The translations under genes were made by a program, and so were the position numbers. The notes under the pieces are model-generated. The model saw only the letters and a list, made by a program, of their open reading frames with translations. It did no database searches and was not told the origin of the DNA. From Streptomyces sp. NBC_01283 (GTDB lineage: Bacteria; Actinomycetota; Actinomycetes; Streptomycetales; Streptomycetaceae): 64,000 nucleotides of DNA. Below, piece by piece: positions 9,856 through 19,872 of this stretch; within the stretch, counting starts at the first letter, position 1; each line of letters begins with the position of its first letter. The stretch spans positions 6,361,001 through 6,425,000 of the forward strand of contig NZ_CP108430.1 in assembly GCF_041435335.1 (NCBI RefSeq), written 5' to 3'.

Positions 9856-11916
9856 GTGGCGAACGTTGAGCACGGAGGACCGGGAAATGCCTTTGGGACG
9901 GGGGTGCCCGGCACACCGAGGACGCGGATCGGGGCGGCTCGCGTCGCCCTCTGGCTGATCGCCGCCGTACTCGCGGTACGCCAGGCGGCCGTCGTCCTGC
10001 GTACGCCGAAAGGCGAGCGGCTCACCGACCTGGAGACCTGGATCGGCCCGGACGGCGTCCTGCATGTGACCGGCTCGTTCTACGACGCGGACAAGTTCAC
10101 CGGTACGCCCTTCGCCGGGCTCGTGCTCAAGCCGTTCTCCCGCGCGGCCGAGCAGGCACTCGGCTGGGGCTGGACGTTCGGCACGCTGCTCCTGGTCGTG
10201 ATCCTCGGCCTCGTCGTGGCCCGCGCCCTGCCGCAGCCCGTGGCCCGGCGCACCTCGCTGCTCGCCGCGCCCGTCGCGATCTGCCTCCTGATGCTGTCGC
10301 TCCCGGTGCGCAACACCCTGTATCTCGGCCAGACCAGCATCTTTCCCGTGCTCCTCGTCCTGCTCGGGTGCTTCGCCGTCCGGGGGGAACGCGCCAGCGG
10401 CATCCTGATCGGCATCGGGGCCGCGCTCCAGCCCACCCTGCTGCTGTTCGCCGCCCTCTTCTGGTTCACCGGCCGCAGGCGCGCCACGGCGTCCGCGGGC
10501 GCCACGTTCCTCGCCGTCACCGCGCTCGCCTGGGCCGCGATGCCGCACGACTCGTGGACGTACTGGATACACCACCTGGCGGGCGCGGGACTCGGCGCGA
10601 GCCCGGCCGGTCTCGCCAACCAGTCGCTGCACGGCGCCCTCCTCCGGTTCGGCCTCGAAGGGCCGCTGGAGATCGGGTTCTACGTCACCCTGAGCGTGGC
10701 CGTCGGCTGGCTCGGCCTGCGCCGCGCCGTCCGCTACGCCAAGGACGGCCAGCTGCTGCTCGCCGTGGCCATCACCGGCTGCGTCGCCGTCGCCGTGTCC
10801 CCGACGACCTGGCAGCACCAGCTCCTGTGGGTGCTGCTCGCGGTGGTCGGCCGGGTCGGCAAGAAGCAGTCCGACCGGTACATGTGGCCGGTGGCGGTCG
10901 TCCTGGTGTCGACGCTGCCCGCGAAGATGATGCTGCCGAACATGCCGGTCGTGGAGCCGATCCGCGACAACGTCGTCCTGATCGCCGCGCTCGCCGCAGC
11001 CACGGTCGTCCCGTTCCTGTCGCGTACGGCGGCGGCGTACCAGGCGCCCATCCCCACCGACTACGCCGCGCCCGTGCCCGCGCGCTGGAGCTGGGTGCCG
11101 CTCATCCCGTTCTGGCGGCGGGTCACCACCCGCCCGAACCTCCTCCTCGAACTCCTCCTGATCCGCGTCGGCTACTCCGCCTACCAGCAGGCGCGCCTCG
11201 CCGCGACGGGCGGCACCAACTCGGGCGGCCGGGCCACCGCCGAGCAGCACGGCGAGCAGGTCTACGCGATCGAGCAGTTCCTGCACATCGACATCGAGCA
11301 CTGGGTCAACCACGCGGTGGTGAAGGTCGACTGGCTCAAGGAGTTCTTCAACTTCTACTACACGTCGTTCCACTTCGTGGTCCCGCTGAGCGTCCTCGCC
11401 GTCCTCTACGTCCGGCGCCCCGCCGACTACCGCTGGGCGCGCTCGGCCCTCGGCTTCGCGACCGTCCTCGCGCTCGTCGGGTTCTGGCTCTACCCGCTGG
11501 CCCCGCCGCGCCTCATGCCGGACCTCGGCTTCATCGACACGGTCCACGGCGTGCAGGACTTCAGCAAGCCGGAGTACGGCACGCTGACCGCGCTCACCAA
11601 CCAGTACGCGGCGATGCCGTCACTGCACTTCGGCTGGTCGCTGTGGTGCGGTGTGGTGATCGTGGCCCTCGCGCCCAAGTGGTGGATGAAGGCGCTCGGC
11701 CTGCTGCATCCGCTGTGCACGGTCTCCGCGATCGTCGCCACCGGGAACCACTGGGTCCTGGACGCGGTCGGCGGCGCCACCGTCGTCGGCGCGGGCTTCG
11801 CCATCGGCTACCTCCTGGCCGGGCCCCGGGTGGGCCGCACCCTGAAGGTGGCGACGGGCGCGGAGCCGGTCATCGACATGCCGAAGGACTCGGCGAAGGA
11901 CCGTACCCCGAGCTGA
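9856..11916 (+). CDS. Fused GT87-like mannosyltransferase / PAP2 phosphatase membrane protein
   Basis: A 686-residue polytopic membrane protein with two parts. Residues 1 to about 390 resemble GT87 polyprenol-phosphate-sugar glycosyltransferases (YDADKFTGTPFAGLVLKPFS, then NTLYLGQTSIF and SPTTWQHQ). Residues from about 440 resemble a PAP2 phosphatase, with YAAMPSLHFGWSLW and ATGNHWVLDAVGG supplying the catalytic His residues. The pairing suggests it transfers a sugar from a lipid-linked donor and recycles the lipid phosphate at the membrane. The GTG at 9856 has GGGAGGG upstream. Its 3' end overlaps the next convergent gene by 47 bases. Confidence 0.85.
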   Translation: MANVEHGGPGNAFGTGVPGTPRTRIGAARVALWLIAAVLAVRQAAVVLRTPKGERLTDLETWIGPDGVLHVTGSFYDADKFTGTPFAGLVLKPFSRAAEQALGWGWTFGTLLLVVILGLVVARALPQPVARRTSLLAAPVAICLLMLSLPVRNTLYLGQTSIFPVLLVLLGCFAVRGERASGILIGIGAALQPTLLLFAALFWFTGRRRATASAGATFLAVTALAWAAMPHDSWTYWIHHLAGAGLGASPAGLANQSLHGALLRFGLEGPLEIGFYVTLSVAVGWLGLRRAVRYAKDGQLLLAVAITGCVAVAVSPTTWQHQLLWVLLAVVGRVGKKQSDRYMWPVAVVLVSTLPAKMMLPNMPVVEPIRDNVVLIAALAAATVVPFLSRTAAAYQAPIPTDYAAPVPARWSWVPLIPFWRRVTTRPNLLLELLLIRVGYSAYQQARLAATGGTNSGGRATAEQHGEQVYAIEQFLHIDIEHWVNHAVVKVDWLKEFFNFYYTSFHFVVPLSVLAVLYVRRPADYRWARSALGFATVLALVGFWLYPLAPPRLMPDLGFIDTVHGVQDFSKPEYGTLTALTNQYAAMPSLHFGWSLWCGVVIVALAPKWWMKALGLLHPLCTVSAIVATGNHWVLDAVGGATVVGAGFAIGYLLAGPRVGRTLKVATGAEPVIDMPKDSAKDRTPS

Positions 11917-13495
11917 TCCGGTACGTGCCGGGCGTGGGCACGCTGAGACGGGTGAACTCGCCGTGCCGCTTCAGGCAGGCTCCCTCCGCCCGAAGCCACG
12001 GCGAGTACACCAGGCGCAGCGTCACCGGCCCGCGTGTGGGCACCCGGACCGTCAGGTCCGAGCCCGTGGCCCGCACGACGGTCGCCGGCCTCGACACCAT
12101 CGGCACCGCGTTCCTCACCCGGAACACCCGCCAGTTCGCGTCCCGCCACACCGGTTCGAGCCATTCGGGGCCGCCGGCGACCAGGGCCGCCTCGTCCTCG
12201 GCGAACCCGTCCGGCTTGCCCGAGGGCAGCACCACATAGCCGACCGCCCACTTGTCCAGCCAGGCCCGGTAGGTCGCGGCCGAGAAGGTCCCGTCGTAGA
12301 AGAGACGGCCGCGCTCGATGTCGAGCTGGCGGTTCCAGCCGCGCGCCATGTTCACGTACGGCGCCAGGGCCGTGGCCTCGCGGTGATTGCGGGCCGGGAC
12401 CACCTCCACGCGCCCCCGGTCGGCGCCGAGCCGCTCCAGCTCCCGCACCACGCCCTGGGTGTCGGCGGCCCACTCGGGAACGGTCGTCGACACCGTCAGG
12501 TCGTCCACCGTCTTCTGCGTCACCCAGGCGGTGGACAGGACGAGGGCGACGATGAGCACGATGCGGCGTGCGCGGGTCAGCGCGGGCACCAGGAGGGCGC
12601 CGAGCAGCGCGGTGGGCGCGAGCAGCTCGGCGAGGCGCTCCACGTTCGTGCCGATCGGGGAGGGGATGAGATACGTCAGGACCGTCCCGGCCGCGTACAC
12701 GGCCGCCCCCCACCGCAGCACCCGCCACTCGCGCGGAGCCGCCACGATGAGCGCGATACTGAACAGGACCGGCGGGAAGATCCGGTCGAACGGCATCAAC
12801 TGCTCGCCGTTGAACGGGAAAAGCACGGTGGTCGCCCCCACGACGACCACCGGCGGCACGATCAGCGCCGCGGCCCGCCCCCAGTCGCGCACGAAGAAGA
12901 AGGCCGCGCCCGCCACCACCAGGAAGAGCCCCGCCACCGGGCTGGACATGGTGGCGAGCGCCGCGCACAGCACGGCGGCCCCCACGCGCCGCTCCCGCAC
13001 GAGCACCAGGCACGCGGCGAACCCGAAGGCGATGCCGAGCGCGAACGTCGTACGCCCCGAGGCGACGTTGCACCACACCGCGAGCGAGGCGAGCACCGCG
13101 GGCCACAGCGGGCGCCGAAGGCCGGTGCGTTCGACGAGCGCGGCGACCAGCCAGGCACCGGCGACACCCGACACCACCGTCACCGTCTTCACGCCGACAG
13201 CGGCCATCAAGTAGGGGGAGATCAGGCTGTAGTTGGCGGTGTGCATGCCGCCGTACCAGAACAGGCCGTACGCGGACGCCCCGTGCTCGGAGGCGAAGCG
13301 CGCCCACGCCTCCTGGGCCGCCAGGTCGCCGCCGCCGGTGGCGAGGAACGCCGCCCACACCGCGTACAGCGGCAGCGTGGGCAGGGTGGCGAGGAGCGGG
13401 ATCCGGTTGCGCCGGCAGAACTCCCGGAGGCTTCCCTTCCGCCCCGTGGGTGTGCTGCTGTCCGAGGGGGCGAGAGGAAGACCGGCGGAGACCAC
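11870..13495 (-). CDS. Large multi-pass membrane protein, GT-C-like
   Basis: A 541-residue protein with about ten hydrophobic helices over residues 25-340, then a hydrophilic C-terminal domain of about 200 residues (EWAADTQGVVRELERLGADR onward, with YDGTFSAATYRAWLDKW). That layout resembles GT-C glycosyltransferases or other cell-wall-lipid membrane enzymes, but no diagnostic motif was recognised, so the function is unassigned. The GTG at 13495 is preceded by GGAAAC. Convergence and overlap with the GT87/PAP2 fusion suggest, weakly, a shared envelope role. Confidence 0.75.
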   Translation of the reverse strand: MVSAGLPLAPSDSSTPTGRKGSLREFCRRNRIPLLATLPTLPLYAVWAAFLATGGGDLAAQEAWARFASEHGASAYGLFWYGGMHTANYSLISPYLMAAVGVKTVTVVSGVAGAWLVAALVERTGLRRPLWPAVLASLAVWCNVASGRTTFALGIAFGFAACLVLVRERRVGAAVLCAALATMSSPVAGLFLVVAGAAFFFVRDWGRAAALIVPPVVVVGATTVLFPFNGEQLMPFDRIFPPVLFSIALIVAAPREWRVLRWGAAVYAAGTVLTYLIPSPIGTNVERLAELLAPTALLGALLVPALTRARRIVLIVALVLSTAWVTQKTVDDLTVSTTVPEWAADTQGVVRELERLGADRGRVEVVPARNHREATALAPYVNMARGWNRQLDIERGRLFYDGTFSAATYRAWLDKWAVGYVVLPSGKPDGFAEDEAALVAGGPEWLEPVWRDANWRVFRVRNAVPMVSRPATVVRATGSDLTVRVPTRGPVTLRLVYSPWLRAEGACLKRHGEFTRLSVPTPGTYRISSGYGPSPSPSACR

Positions 13496-13730
13496 GGCAA
13501 CCGTTTCCGTTCGAAGTCTTGGAGAGGCAAGGTTTGCTTCTCAAGACGCGTTAGGCAACGGGAACGTTGGCTCAGGCCACCTGATGGCCGGATATTCAGC
13601 CTGATGGCGCAGAGCTGACCTGCAGGTGGCCCACAGGTGGCGCACGGGGCCGTGGGCGGCCTGGGGGAGGCCCGGGGGAGGCAGGGGCAGGGCGTAGGAG
13701 GGAGTTGTCCCTGCCTCCCTGGCCAGCAGG

Positions 13731-14975
13731 TCAGCCTGTGCTGACCTGCAGTTCCTTGACTCCGTTCAGCCAGGCCGAGCGGAGCCTGCGGGGGTCGGAG
13801 ACGAGCCGCAGTTCGGGCAGCGCGTCCGCGATGGCGTTGAAGATGAGGTTGATCTCCAGGACCGCGAGCGACTTTCCGAGGCAGAAGTGCGGGCCTCCGC
13901 CGCCGAATCCGAGGTGCGGGTTCGGGTCGCGGGAGATGTCGAACTTCTCCGGCTCCTCGAACACGTCGGGGTCGTTGTTGGCCGAGGAGTAGAAGATGCC
14001 GACGCGGTCGCCCTTCTTGATCCTCGCCTCGCCGATCTCGGTGTCCTGGGTGGCGGTGCGCTGGAAGGAGACGACGGGGGTCGCCCAGCGCACGATCTCC
14101 TCGGCGGTGGTATCCGGGCGCTCGCGCTTGAAGAGTTCCCACTGCTCGGGGTGGGTGAGGAAGGCGTGCATGCCGTGGGTGATGGCGTTGCGGGTCGTCT
14201 CGTTGCCGGCCACCGCGAGCAGGATGACGAAGAAGCCGAACTCGTCGGAGGAGAGGTTGCCTTCGTCCTCGGCGGCCACCAGCTGGCTGACGATGTCCTT
14301 GGCCGGGCACTCCTTGCGGGCGGCGGCGAGGTTCATCGCGTACGAGACGATCTCCATGGCCGCCTCGGCGCCGACCTCCTCGGTGATCGCGTACTCCGGG
14401 TCGTCGTAGGCCGCCATCTTGTTGGACCAGTCGAAGATCTTCGTCCGGTCGCCCTGGGGGACGCCGATGAGCTCGGCGATGGCCTGGAGGGGAAGTTCCA
14501 CGGCCACGTTCGTGACGAAGTCGAAGGATCCGTCGGCCGCGGCGTTCGCCCGGGCCGTCTCGACGATGGAGCCCGCGCGGTTGCGCAGGGCGTCCTCCAG
14601 GGAGCGGATGGCGCGGGGGGTGAAGCCGCGCTGCACGATCTGGCGGACCCTCGTGTGCTGGGGCGGGTCCATGTTCAGCATGATCAGCTTCTGGACCTCG
14701 ATCTGGTCGCGGCTGATCGTCTCGTTGAAGCGGATGACCGCGGTGTTGAGGTTGGAGGAGAACAACTCCGGGTGCGTGGAGACGTACTTGACGTCCGCGT
14801 GCCGCGTGACGGCCCAGTAGCCCGAGTCGTCGAAGCCGGAGATGCGCGGCGGCTGGGTGATCCAGCGCACCGGTTCCGTCTGCCGCAGCTGGGCGAACTC
14901 CGGGTGGGGCACGCGCTCTTGGAGCAGGTCGGGGTCGGTGAAGTCGAACCCGTCGGGCAGCGCTGGACAGGGCAT
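13731..14975 (-). CDS. Cytochrome P450, CYP125-like (steroid side-chain hydroxylase type)
   Basis: A 414-residue soluble P450. The haem-binding loop FGGGGPHFCLGKSLA places the thiolate at Cys365; the I-helix is AVAGNETTRNAITHG. From memory, long stretches match Mycobacterium CYP125, the C26/C27 hydroxylase of cholesterol: PDGFDFTDPDL, LIMLNMDPPQHTRVR, ELPLQAIAELIGVPQ and EEIVRWATPV. It would hydroxylate a terminal methyl of a steroid-like side chain using ferredoxin electrons. The ATG at 14975 has GGAG 6 bases upstream. It diverges from a FadA5-like thiolase across a KstR-like site. The true substrate need not be cholesterol. Confidence 0.9.
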   Translation of the reverse strand: MPCPALPDGFDFTDPDLLQERVPHPEFAQLRQTEPVRWITQPPRISGFDDSGYWAVTRHADVKYVSTHPELFSSNLNTAVIRFNETISRDQIEVQKLIMLNMDPPQHTRVRQIVQRGFTPRAIRSLEDALRNRAGSIVETARANAAADGSFDFVTNVAVELPLQAIAELIGVPQGDRTKIFDWSNKMAAYDDPEYAITEEVGAEAAMEIVSYAMNLAAARKECPAKDIVSQLVAAEDEGNLSSDEFGFFVILLAVAGNETTRNAITHGMHAFLTHPEQWELFKRERPDTTAEEIVRWATPVVSFQRTATQDTEIGEARIKKGDRVGIFYSSANNDPDVFEEPEKFDISRDPNPHLGFGGGGPHFCLGKSLAVLEINLIFNAIADALPELRLVSDPRRLRSAWLNGVKELQVSTG

Positions 14976-15184
14976 CGGCAACTCCAGGAGTTCAGTTCTG
15001 GGTTCTGAGTCTCGGGCCGGGGTCCGGCCTCCTGATTCTGACGGTCCATCAGGAGATGCCCCGCAAGGTAGTAACGGGTTCTACAAGAGGCAAGGCCCTC
15101 GACGGCACGGCTTTCGTGCAGGTAGTGCGCAAGGTGCGTGCAAGCCCCTTGCGGTGCCGGGGTCGCGCTCAGCAGACTGCATGC

Positions 15185-16428
<1,244 letters not shown>

Positions 16429-16481
16429 GCGGTCTGCTGCCTGCTGCTTCCTCGCGTACGGCGAAGTGGCCCGCGTACGAC

Positions 16482-16517
16482 GAAGGCGGCCACCCCTGGA
16501 GAGGGGTGGCCGCCTTC
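16482..16517. terminator. Bidirectional terminator after the thiolase
   Basis: A perfect 15-bp stem (GAAGGCGGCCACCCC at 16482-16496 with its complement at 16503-16517) closes a 6-base loop. It serves convergent genes on both sides. Confidence 0.85.
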
Positions 16518-16558
16518 ATGTGACTCAGGGATTCCTGTCGGCTCGGTCGGCTCAGTGC

Positions 16559-17014
16559 TCAGTACGAGCCGTTGGCCTGCCAGTGGTTCCAGGCGCCGAC
16601 CGGGCTGCCGTAGCGGTCGTTCATGTAGTCGAGGCCCCACTTGATCTGGGTCTCGGGGTTGGTCTTCCAGTCCGCGCCGGCCGAAGCCATCTTCGAGGCG
16701 GGGAGAGCCTGGACCAGGCCGTAGGCGCCGGAGGAGGAGTTCGTCGCCTTCGGGTTCCAGCCGCTCTCGTGCTCGACGATCTTGCTGAACGCCTTGTACT
16801 GCGCGGGGTCCGGGATCATCTTCTTCGCGATCGCCTGCGCCGAGGAAGGAGCCGCAGCGGGGGCGGCGGCCGGAGCGGCGGCCTTCGCGGCGGTGGGGGC
16901 CGCGGCCTGGGCCGGACCAGCCATGAACACCATGCCGGTCGTGGCGGCGGCCAGAGCGGCACCGGTGAGGGCCTTCTTCGGGGTGGCGATACGGCGGAGG
17001 AGCGTGGCGGACAA
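16559..17014 (-). CDS. Secreted transglycosylase-like protein
   Basis: A 151-residue exported protein. The signal peptide (ATPKKALTGAALAAATTGMV, ending AGPAQAAA) is followed by an Ala/Pro-rich linker. The C-terminal domain has YKAFSKIVEHESGWNPKA and SSGAYGLVQALP, the small lytic-transglycosylase/lysozyme-like fold of Streptomyces cell-wall enzymes, with Glu in HESGWNP as the likely catalytic acid. The TTG at 17014 is chosen because GGAAGG stands 7 bases upstream; an in-frame ATG at 17038 lacks such a site. It should cut peptidoglycan during growth or germination. Confidence 0.85.
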   Translation of the reverse strand: MSATLLRRIATPKKALTGAALAAATTGMVFMAGPAQAAAPTAAKAAAPAAAPAAAPSSAQAIAKKMIPDPAQYKAFSKIVEHESGWNPKATNSSSGAYGLVQALPASKMASAGADWKTNPETQIKWGLDYMNDRYGSPVGAWNHWQANGSY

Positions 17015-17359
17015 AGCGTGGCCTTCCGTGGGGGACATGGTGTCGCGGGCATGCCGTGGGCCACGGGGGTGTGGCTGAGGGAATGCGTCGGGCCGTTGGC
17101 CTTGAGGCCTGAAGCGCCGTGCGACTCGATCCAGAGAAGCAGGGCCGCAACGCCTCCGCAATGACCCCTTTTACTAGTGGATGTCGCATGTGCGCGGAAG
17201 GTCCTCCGTGTGACGTGGCTCTCAATCACCAGGTCAGAAGGCGTTTTGACGCGTCCGCGTCATCAGAGATGATCTACGGCCCTGCTTCGTAGAGGACCTT
17301 GGTCCTGTGGGCCGCCTCACCCCGCTGGGACCTCCATGTAACGGAGAGCCCACGGCCGC
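17015..17359. other. Leader/promoter region of the transglycosylase
   Basis: This 345-base gap separates the end of the ECF operon from the transglycosylase start. No gene is seen. It holds a perfect palindrome TGACGCGTCCGCGTCA at 17247-17262 and a small hairpin (AGGACC/GGTCCT, 17293-17306). Autolysin genes in Streptomyces often have long regulated leaders, but I could not match a ydaO (c-di-AMP) aptamer here. Confidence 0.45.
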
Positions 17360-18193
17360 CTACGCCTTCGGGCCCTCGAATGTGACCTGGGCCTCGAAGG
17401 CGGCACGGCGCGTGGCCCGGCGCAGCGCCTTCAGGACGGCGGGGCCGAGGGCGAGGCTCAGCAGGACGGTGACGACGGCCCGGGGGAGGTCCCAGCCGAG
17501 GGAGGTCGCCAGGCAGTACGCGATGAAGCGGCCGAGGTTCTCGCCGACGGGGTCACCGGGCACGAAGGAGACGCCGGTCGCGAGGCCGCCGAGGTAGGGC
17601 CAGCCCTGCAGATTCATGACGGTGCCGTACAGGACGGACGAGACGGCCCCATAGGCGGCGAGCAGCCACAGCTCACGTTTCCCGCGCAGGGAGTCCGCCC
17701 CCGGCAGCAGCCCCGCGCCCATGCAGACCCACCCCATGGACAGCATCTGGAACGGCATCCACGGCCCGACGCCACCGGTGAGCAGCGCCGAGGCGAACAT
17801 GGACACGGCACCGAGCACGAAGCCGAACCCGGGTCCGAGCACCCGCCCGCTGAGCACCATCAGGAAGAACATCGGCTCGATCCCGGCCGTCCCCGCCCCC
17901 AGCGGCCGCAGCGCGGCACCGGCAGCGGCGAGCACCCCGAGCATCGCGATGGCCTTGGCGTCGAGACCGACGTCCGCGATGGTCGCCACGACCACGGCGA
18001 GCAGCAGCGGCAGCAGGGCCGCGAACAGCCACGGCGCGTCCTGGGCGTGCGCGCTCAGCCCCGAGTCCCCGCCCGCGATGAGCGGCCACCCGAAGGCCAC
18101 GACACCGACCGCGCTGACGAGCGCGAGGGCGCCGACGGAGCGCGGGCCCAGGCGGATGGGGCGGGCCTGGCGGGCCACGGGGGAGCTGCTCAC
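17360..18193 (-). CDS. ECF transporter S component (cobalamin, inferred)
   Basis: A 277-residue membrane protein with about seven hydrophobic segments and an S-component-like core (GRVLGPGFGFVLGAVSMFASA, then GPWMPFQMLSMGWVCMGAG). S components bind the vitamin and dock on the shared ECF module. The GTG at 18193 overlaps the ATPase stop in a GTGA, so translation is coupled. Cobalamin is inferred as ligand because the operon begins with a cobalamin riboswitch; the protein alone does not tell. It is the last gene of the operon. Confidence 0.87.
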   Translation of the reverse strand: MSSSPVARQARPIRLGPRSVGALALVSAVGVVAFGWPLIAGGDSGLSAHAQDAPWLFAALLPLLLAVVVATIADVGLDAKAIAMLGVLAAAGAALRPLGAGTAGIEPMFFLMVLSGRVLGPGFGFVLGAVSMFASALLTGGVGPWMPFQMLSMGWVCMGAGLLPGADSLRGKRELWLLAAYGAVSSVLYGTVMNLQGWPYLGGLATGVSFVPGDPVGENLGRFIAYCLATSLGWDLPRAVVTVLLSLALGPAVLKALRRATRRAAFEAQVTFEGPKA

Positions 18194-19872
18194 GCGACCC
18201 CACCCCCGGCGCCCAGCGCGTCCCGTACCTCCGTGACCGTCAGCCACTTCTGCGGGGCCAGGATCTTGGTGGTCTGCGGGGCGAAGGACGGGGAGGAGAC
18301 CACGATGTCCGGGGTCGGGCCGTCGGCGACGATCTCCCCGTCGGCGAGGATCGCCACCCGGTGGGCAAGTTCCGCCGCCAGTTCCACGTCGTGCGTGGCC
18401 AGGACGATGGCGTGCCCCTCGGCGGCGAGGCCGCGCAGGAGCGTGACAAGACGGGCCTTGGCCGCGTAGTCGAGGCCACGGGTCGGCTCGTCCAGGAGGA
18501 GCAGGGGAGGGCGGGCCGTCAGGACGATCGCCAGCGCCAGGGTGAGGCGCTGGCCCTCGGAGAGGTCGCGGGGGTGCGTGTCGTCCGCGATGCCCGGGAG
18601 CAGCTCGGTGACCAGGGCGCGGCAGGTGCCGGGGTCCGCCGCCGCGTCGTGGTCGGCCGCCGCGCACTCGGCGGCCACCGTGTCCGCGTAGAGGAGGTCG
18701 CGGGGCTCCTGGGGGACCAGGCCGACGTGCCGGATCAGCTCGCGCGGGCCGGTGCGGTGCGGGATCGCGCCGCCGACGCGGACCGAGCCCGCCGCCGGTT
18801 CGAGCAGGCCCACCAGGGTCGAGAGGAGCGTGGACTTCCCGGCGCCGTTGCGGCCCATCAGGGCCACGGTCTCGCCCGCGCGGACGGTGAGGTCCACGCG
18901 GCGCAGGGCTTCCACACGGCCCCGGCGCACGGCCAGACCGGAGACGCTCGCGGCTGCTTCTGGCGCGTCCGCCTGCGTGCGTCCACGGAGCCGGGCCCAG
19001 CGTGTCGCCGGGCGCGCGTCGGGGTGCGGGACGGCGACCACCTCCCGGGGCGCGGCCGTGGCCAGGCGTTCGCGCAGCGCGCCCGCCCTGCGCCGGGCGT
19101 CCCGCACCGTCAGCGGCAGCGGGGACCAGCCCGCCAGGCGGCCGAGGCCCACCACCGGCGGGTAGACCGGAGAGCGGGCCATCAGCGATGCGGGGTCCCC
19201 GAGCACGGGCGGCTCGCCCGGCGCCGCGAGCAGCAGCACCTGGTCCGCGTACTGCACGACCCGTTCCAGGCGGTGCTCGGCCATCAGGACCGTCGTGCCC
19301 AGGTCGTGCACGAGGCGCTGCAGTACGGCCAGGACCTCCTCGGCGGCTGCCGGGTCGAGGGCGGAGGTCGGTTCGTCCAGGACGAGGACCTCGGGGTGCG
19401 GGGTGAGCACCGAGCCGATGGCGACGCGCTGCTGCTGGCCGCCGGAGAGCGTGGCGATGGGGCGCTCGCGCAGATCGGCGAGGCCCAGCAGATCCAGGGT
19501 CTCCTCCACCCGGCGGCGCATCACGTCGGGGGCGAGCCCGAGCGACTCCATCCCGTACGCCAGCTCGTCCTCGACCGTGTCCGTCACGAAGTGCGAGAGC
19601 GGATCCTGGCCCACCGTACCGACGACATCGGCGAGTTCACGCGGCTTGTGCGTACGGGTGTCGCGCCCGGCCACCGTCACCCGGCCCCGCAGAGTGCCCC
19701 CGGTGAAGTGCGGGACGAGGCCGCTCACCGTGCCGAGCAGTGTCGACTTGCCGACCCCGGAAGGGCCGACGAGGAGCACCAGCTCGCCCTCGGGCACGGC
19801 GAGATCGACCCCGCACACGGTGGGCCTTTCGACCCCTTCGTACGTCACGGAGACATCCTCGAAGCGGATCAT
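18190..19872 (-). CDS. ECF transporter A component, two fused ATPase domains
   Basis: A 560-residue cytoplasmic ATPase with two ABC domains in one chain. Domain 1 has Walker A GPSGVGKST, signature LSGGQQQRVAIG and Walker B VLVLDEPTSALD. Domain 2 has GRNGAGKST, LSEGQRLTLAL and LLLLDEPTRGLD. The fusion replaces the separate EcfA and EcfA' subunits. It would power B12 uptake together with the T and S proteins on either side. The ATG at 19872 overlaps the T-component stop (ATGA), and a longer upstream frame to 20946 is ignored because it is a shadow of the T gene. The second signature motif has Glu in place of the usual second Gly. Confidence 0.93.
   Translation of the reverse strand: MIRFEDVSVTYEGVERPTVCGVDLAVPEGELVLLVGPSGVGKSTLLGTVSGLVPHFTGGTLRGRVTVAGRDTRTHKPRELADVVGTVGQDPLSHFVTDTVEDELAYGMESLGLAPDVMRRRVEETLDLLGLADLRERPIATLSGGQQQRVAIGSVLTPHPEVLVLDEPTSALDPAAAEEVLAVLQRLVHDLGTTVLMAEHRLERVVQYADQVLLLAAPGEPPVLGDPASLMARSPVYPPVVGLGRLAGWSPLPLTVRDARRRAGALRERLATAAPREVVAVPHPDARPATRWARLRGRTQADAPEAAASVSGLAVRRGRVEALRRVDLTVRAGETVALMGRNGAGKSTLLSTLVGLLEPAAGSVRVGGAIPHRTGPRELIRHVGLVPQEPRDLLYADTVAAECAAADHDAAADPGTCRALVTELLPGIADDTHPRDLSEGQRLTLALAIVLTARPPLLLLDEPTRGLDYAAKARLVTLLRGLAAEGHAIVLATHDVELAAELAHRVAILADGEIVADGPTPDIVVSSPSFAPQTTKILAPQKWLTVTEVRDALGAGGGVA

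Noticed and set aside
9533..9916. Short open frames in the 9375-9855 intergenic region
   Set aside because: They lack ribosome sites and have no codon bias or recognisable motif; the region is best read as a divergent promoter area.
11808..13544. A 578-codon minus-strand frame overlapping the GT-C-like gene
   Set aside because: It is another frame of the same strand with Arg/Gly/Ala-rich nonsense sequence; the frame 11870-13495 gives clean membrane helices.
17015..17359. A ydaO-type c-di-AMP riboswitch before the transglycosylase gene
   Set aside because: Expected from other Streptomyces autolysin genes, but the conserved aptamer blocks could not be found in this leader.
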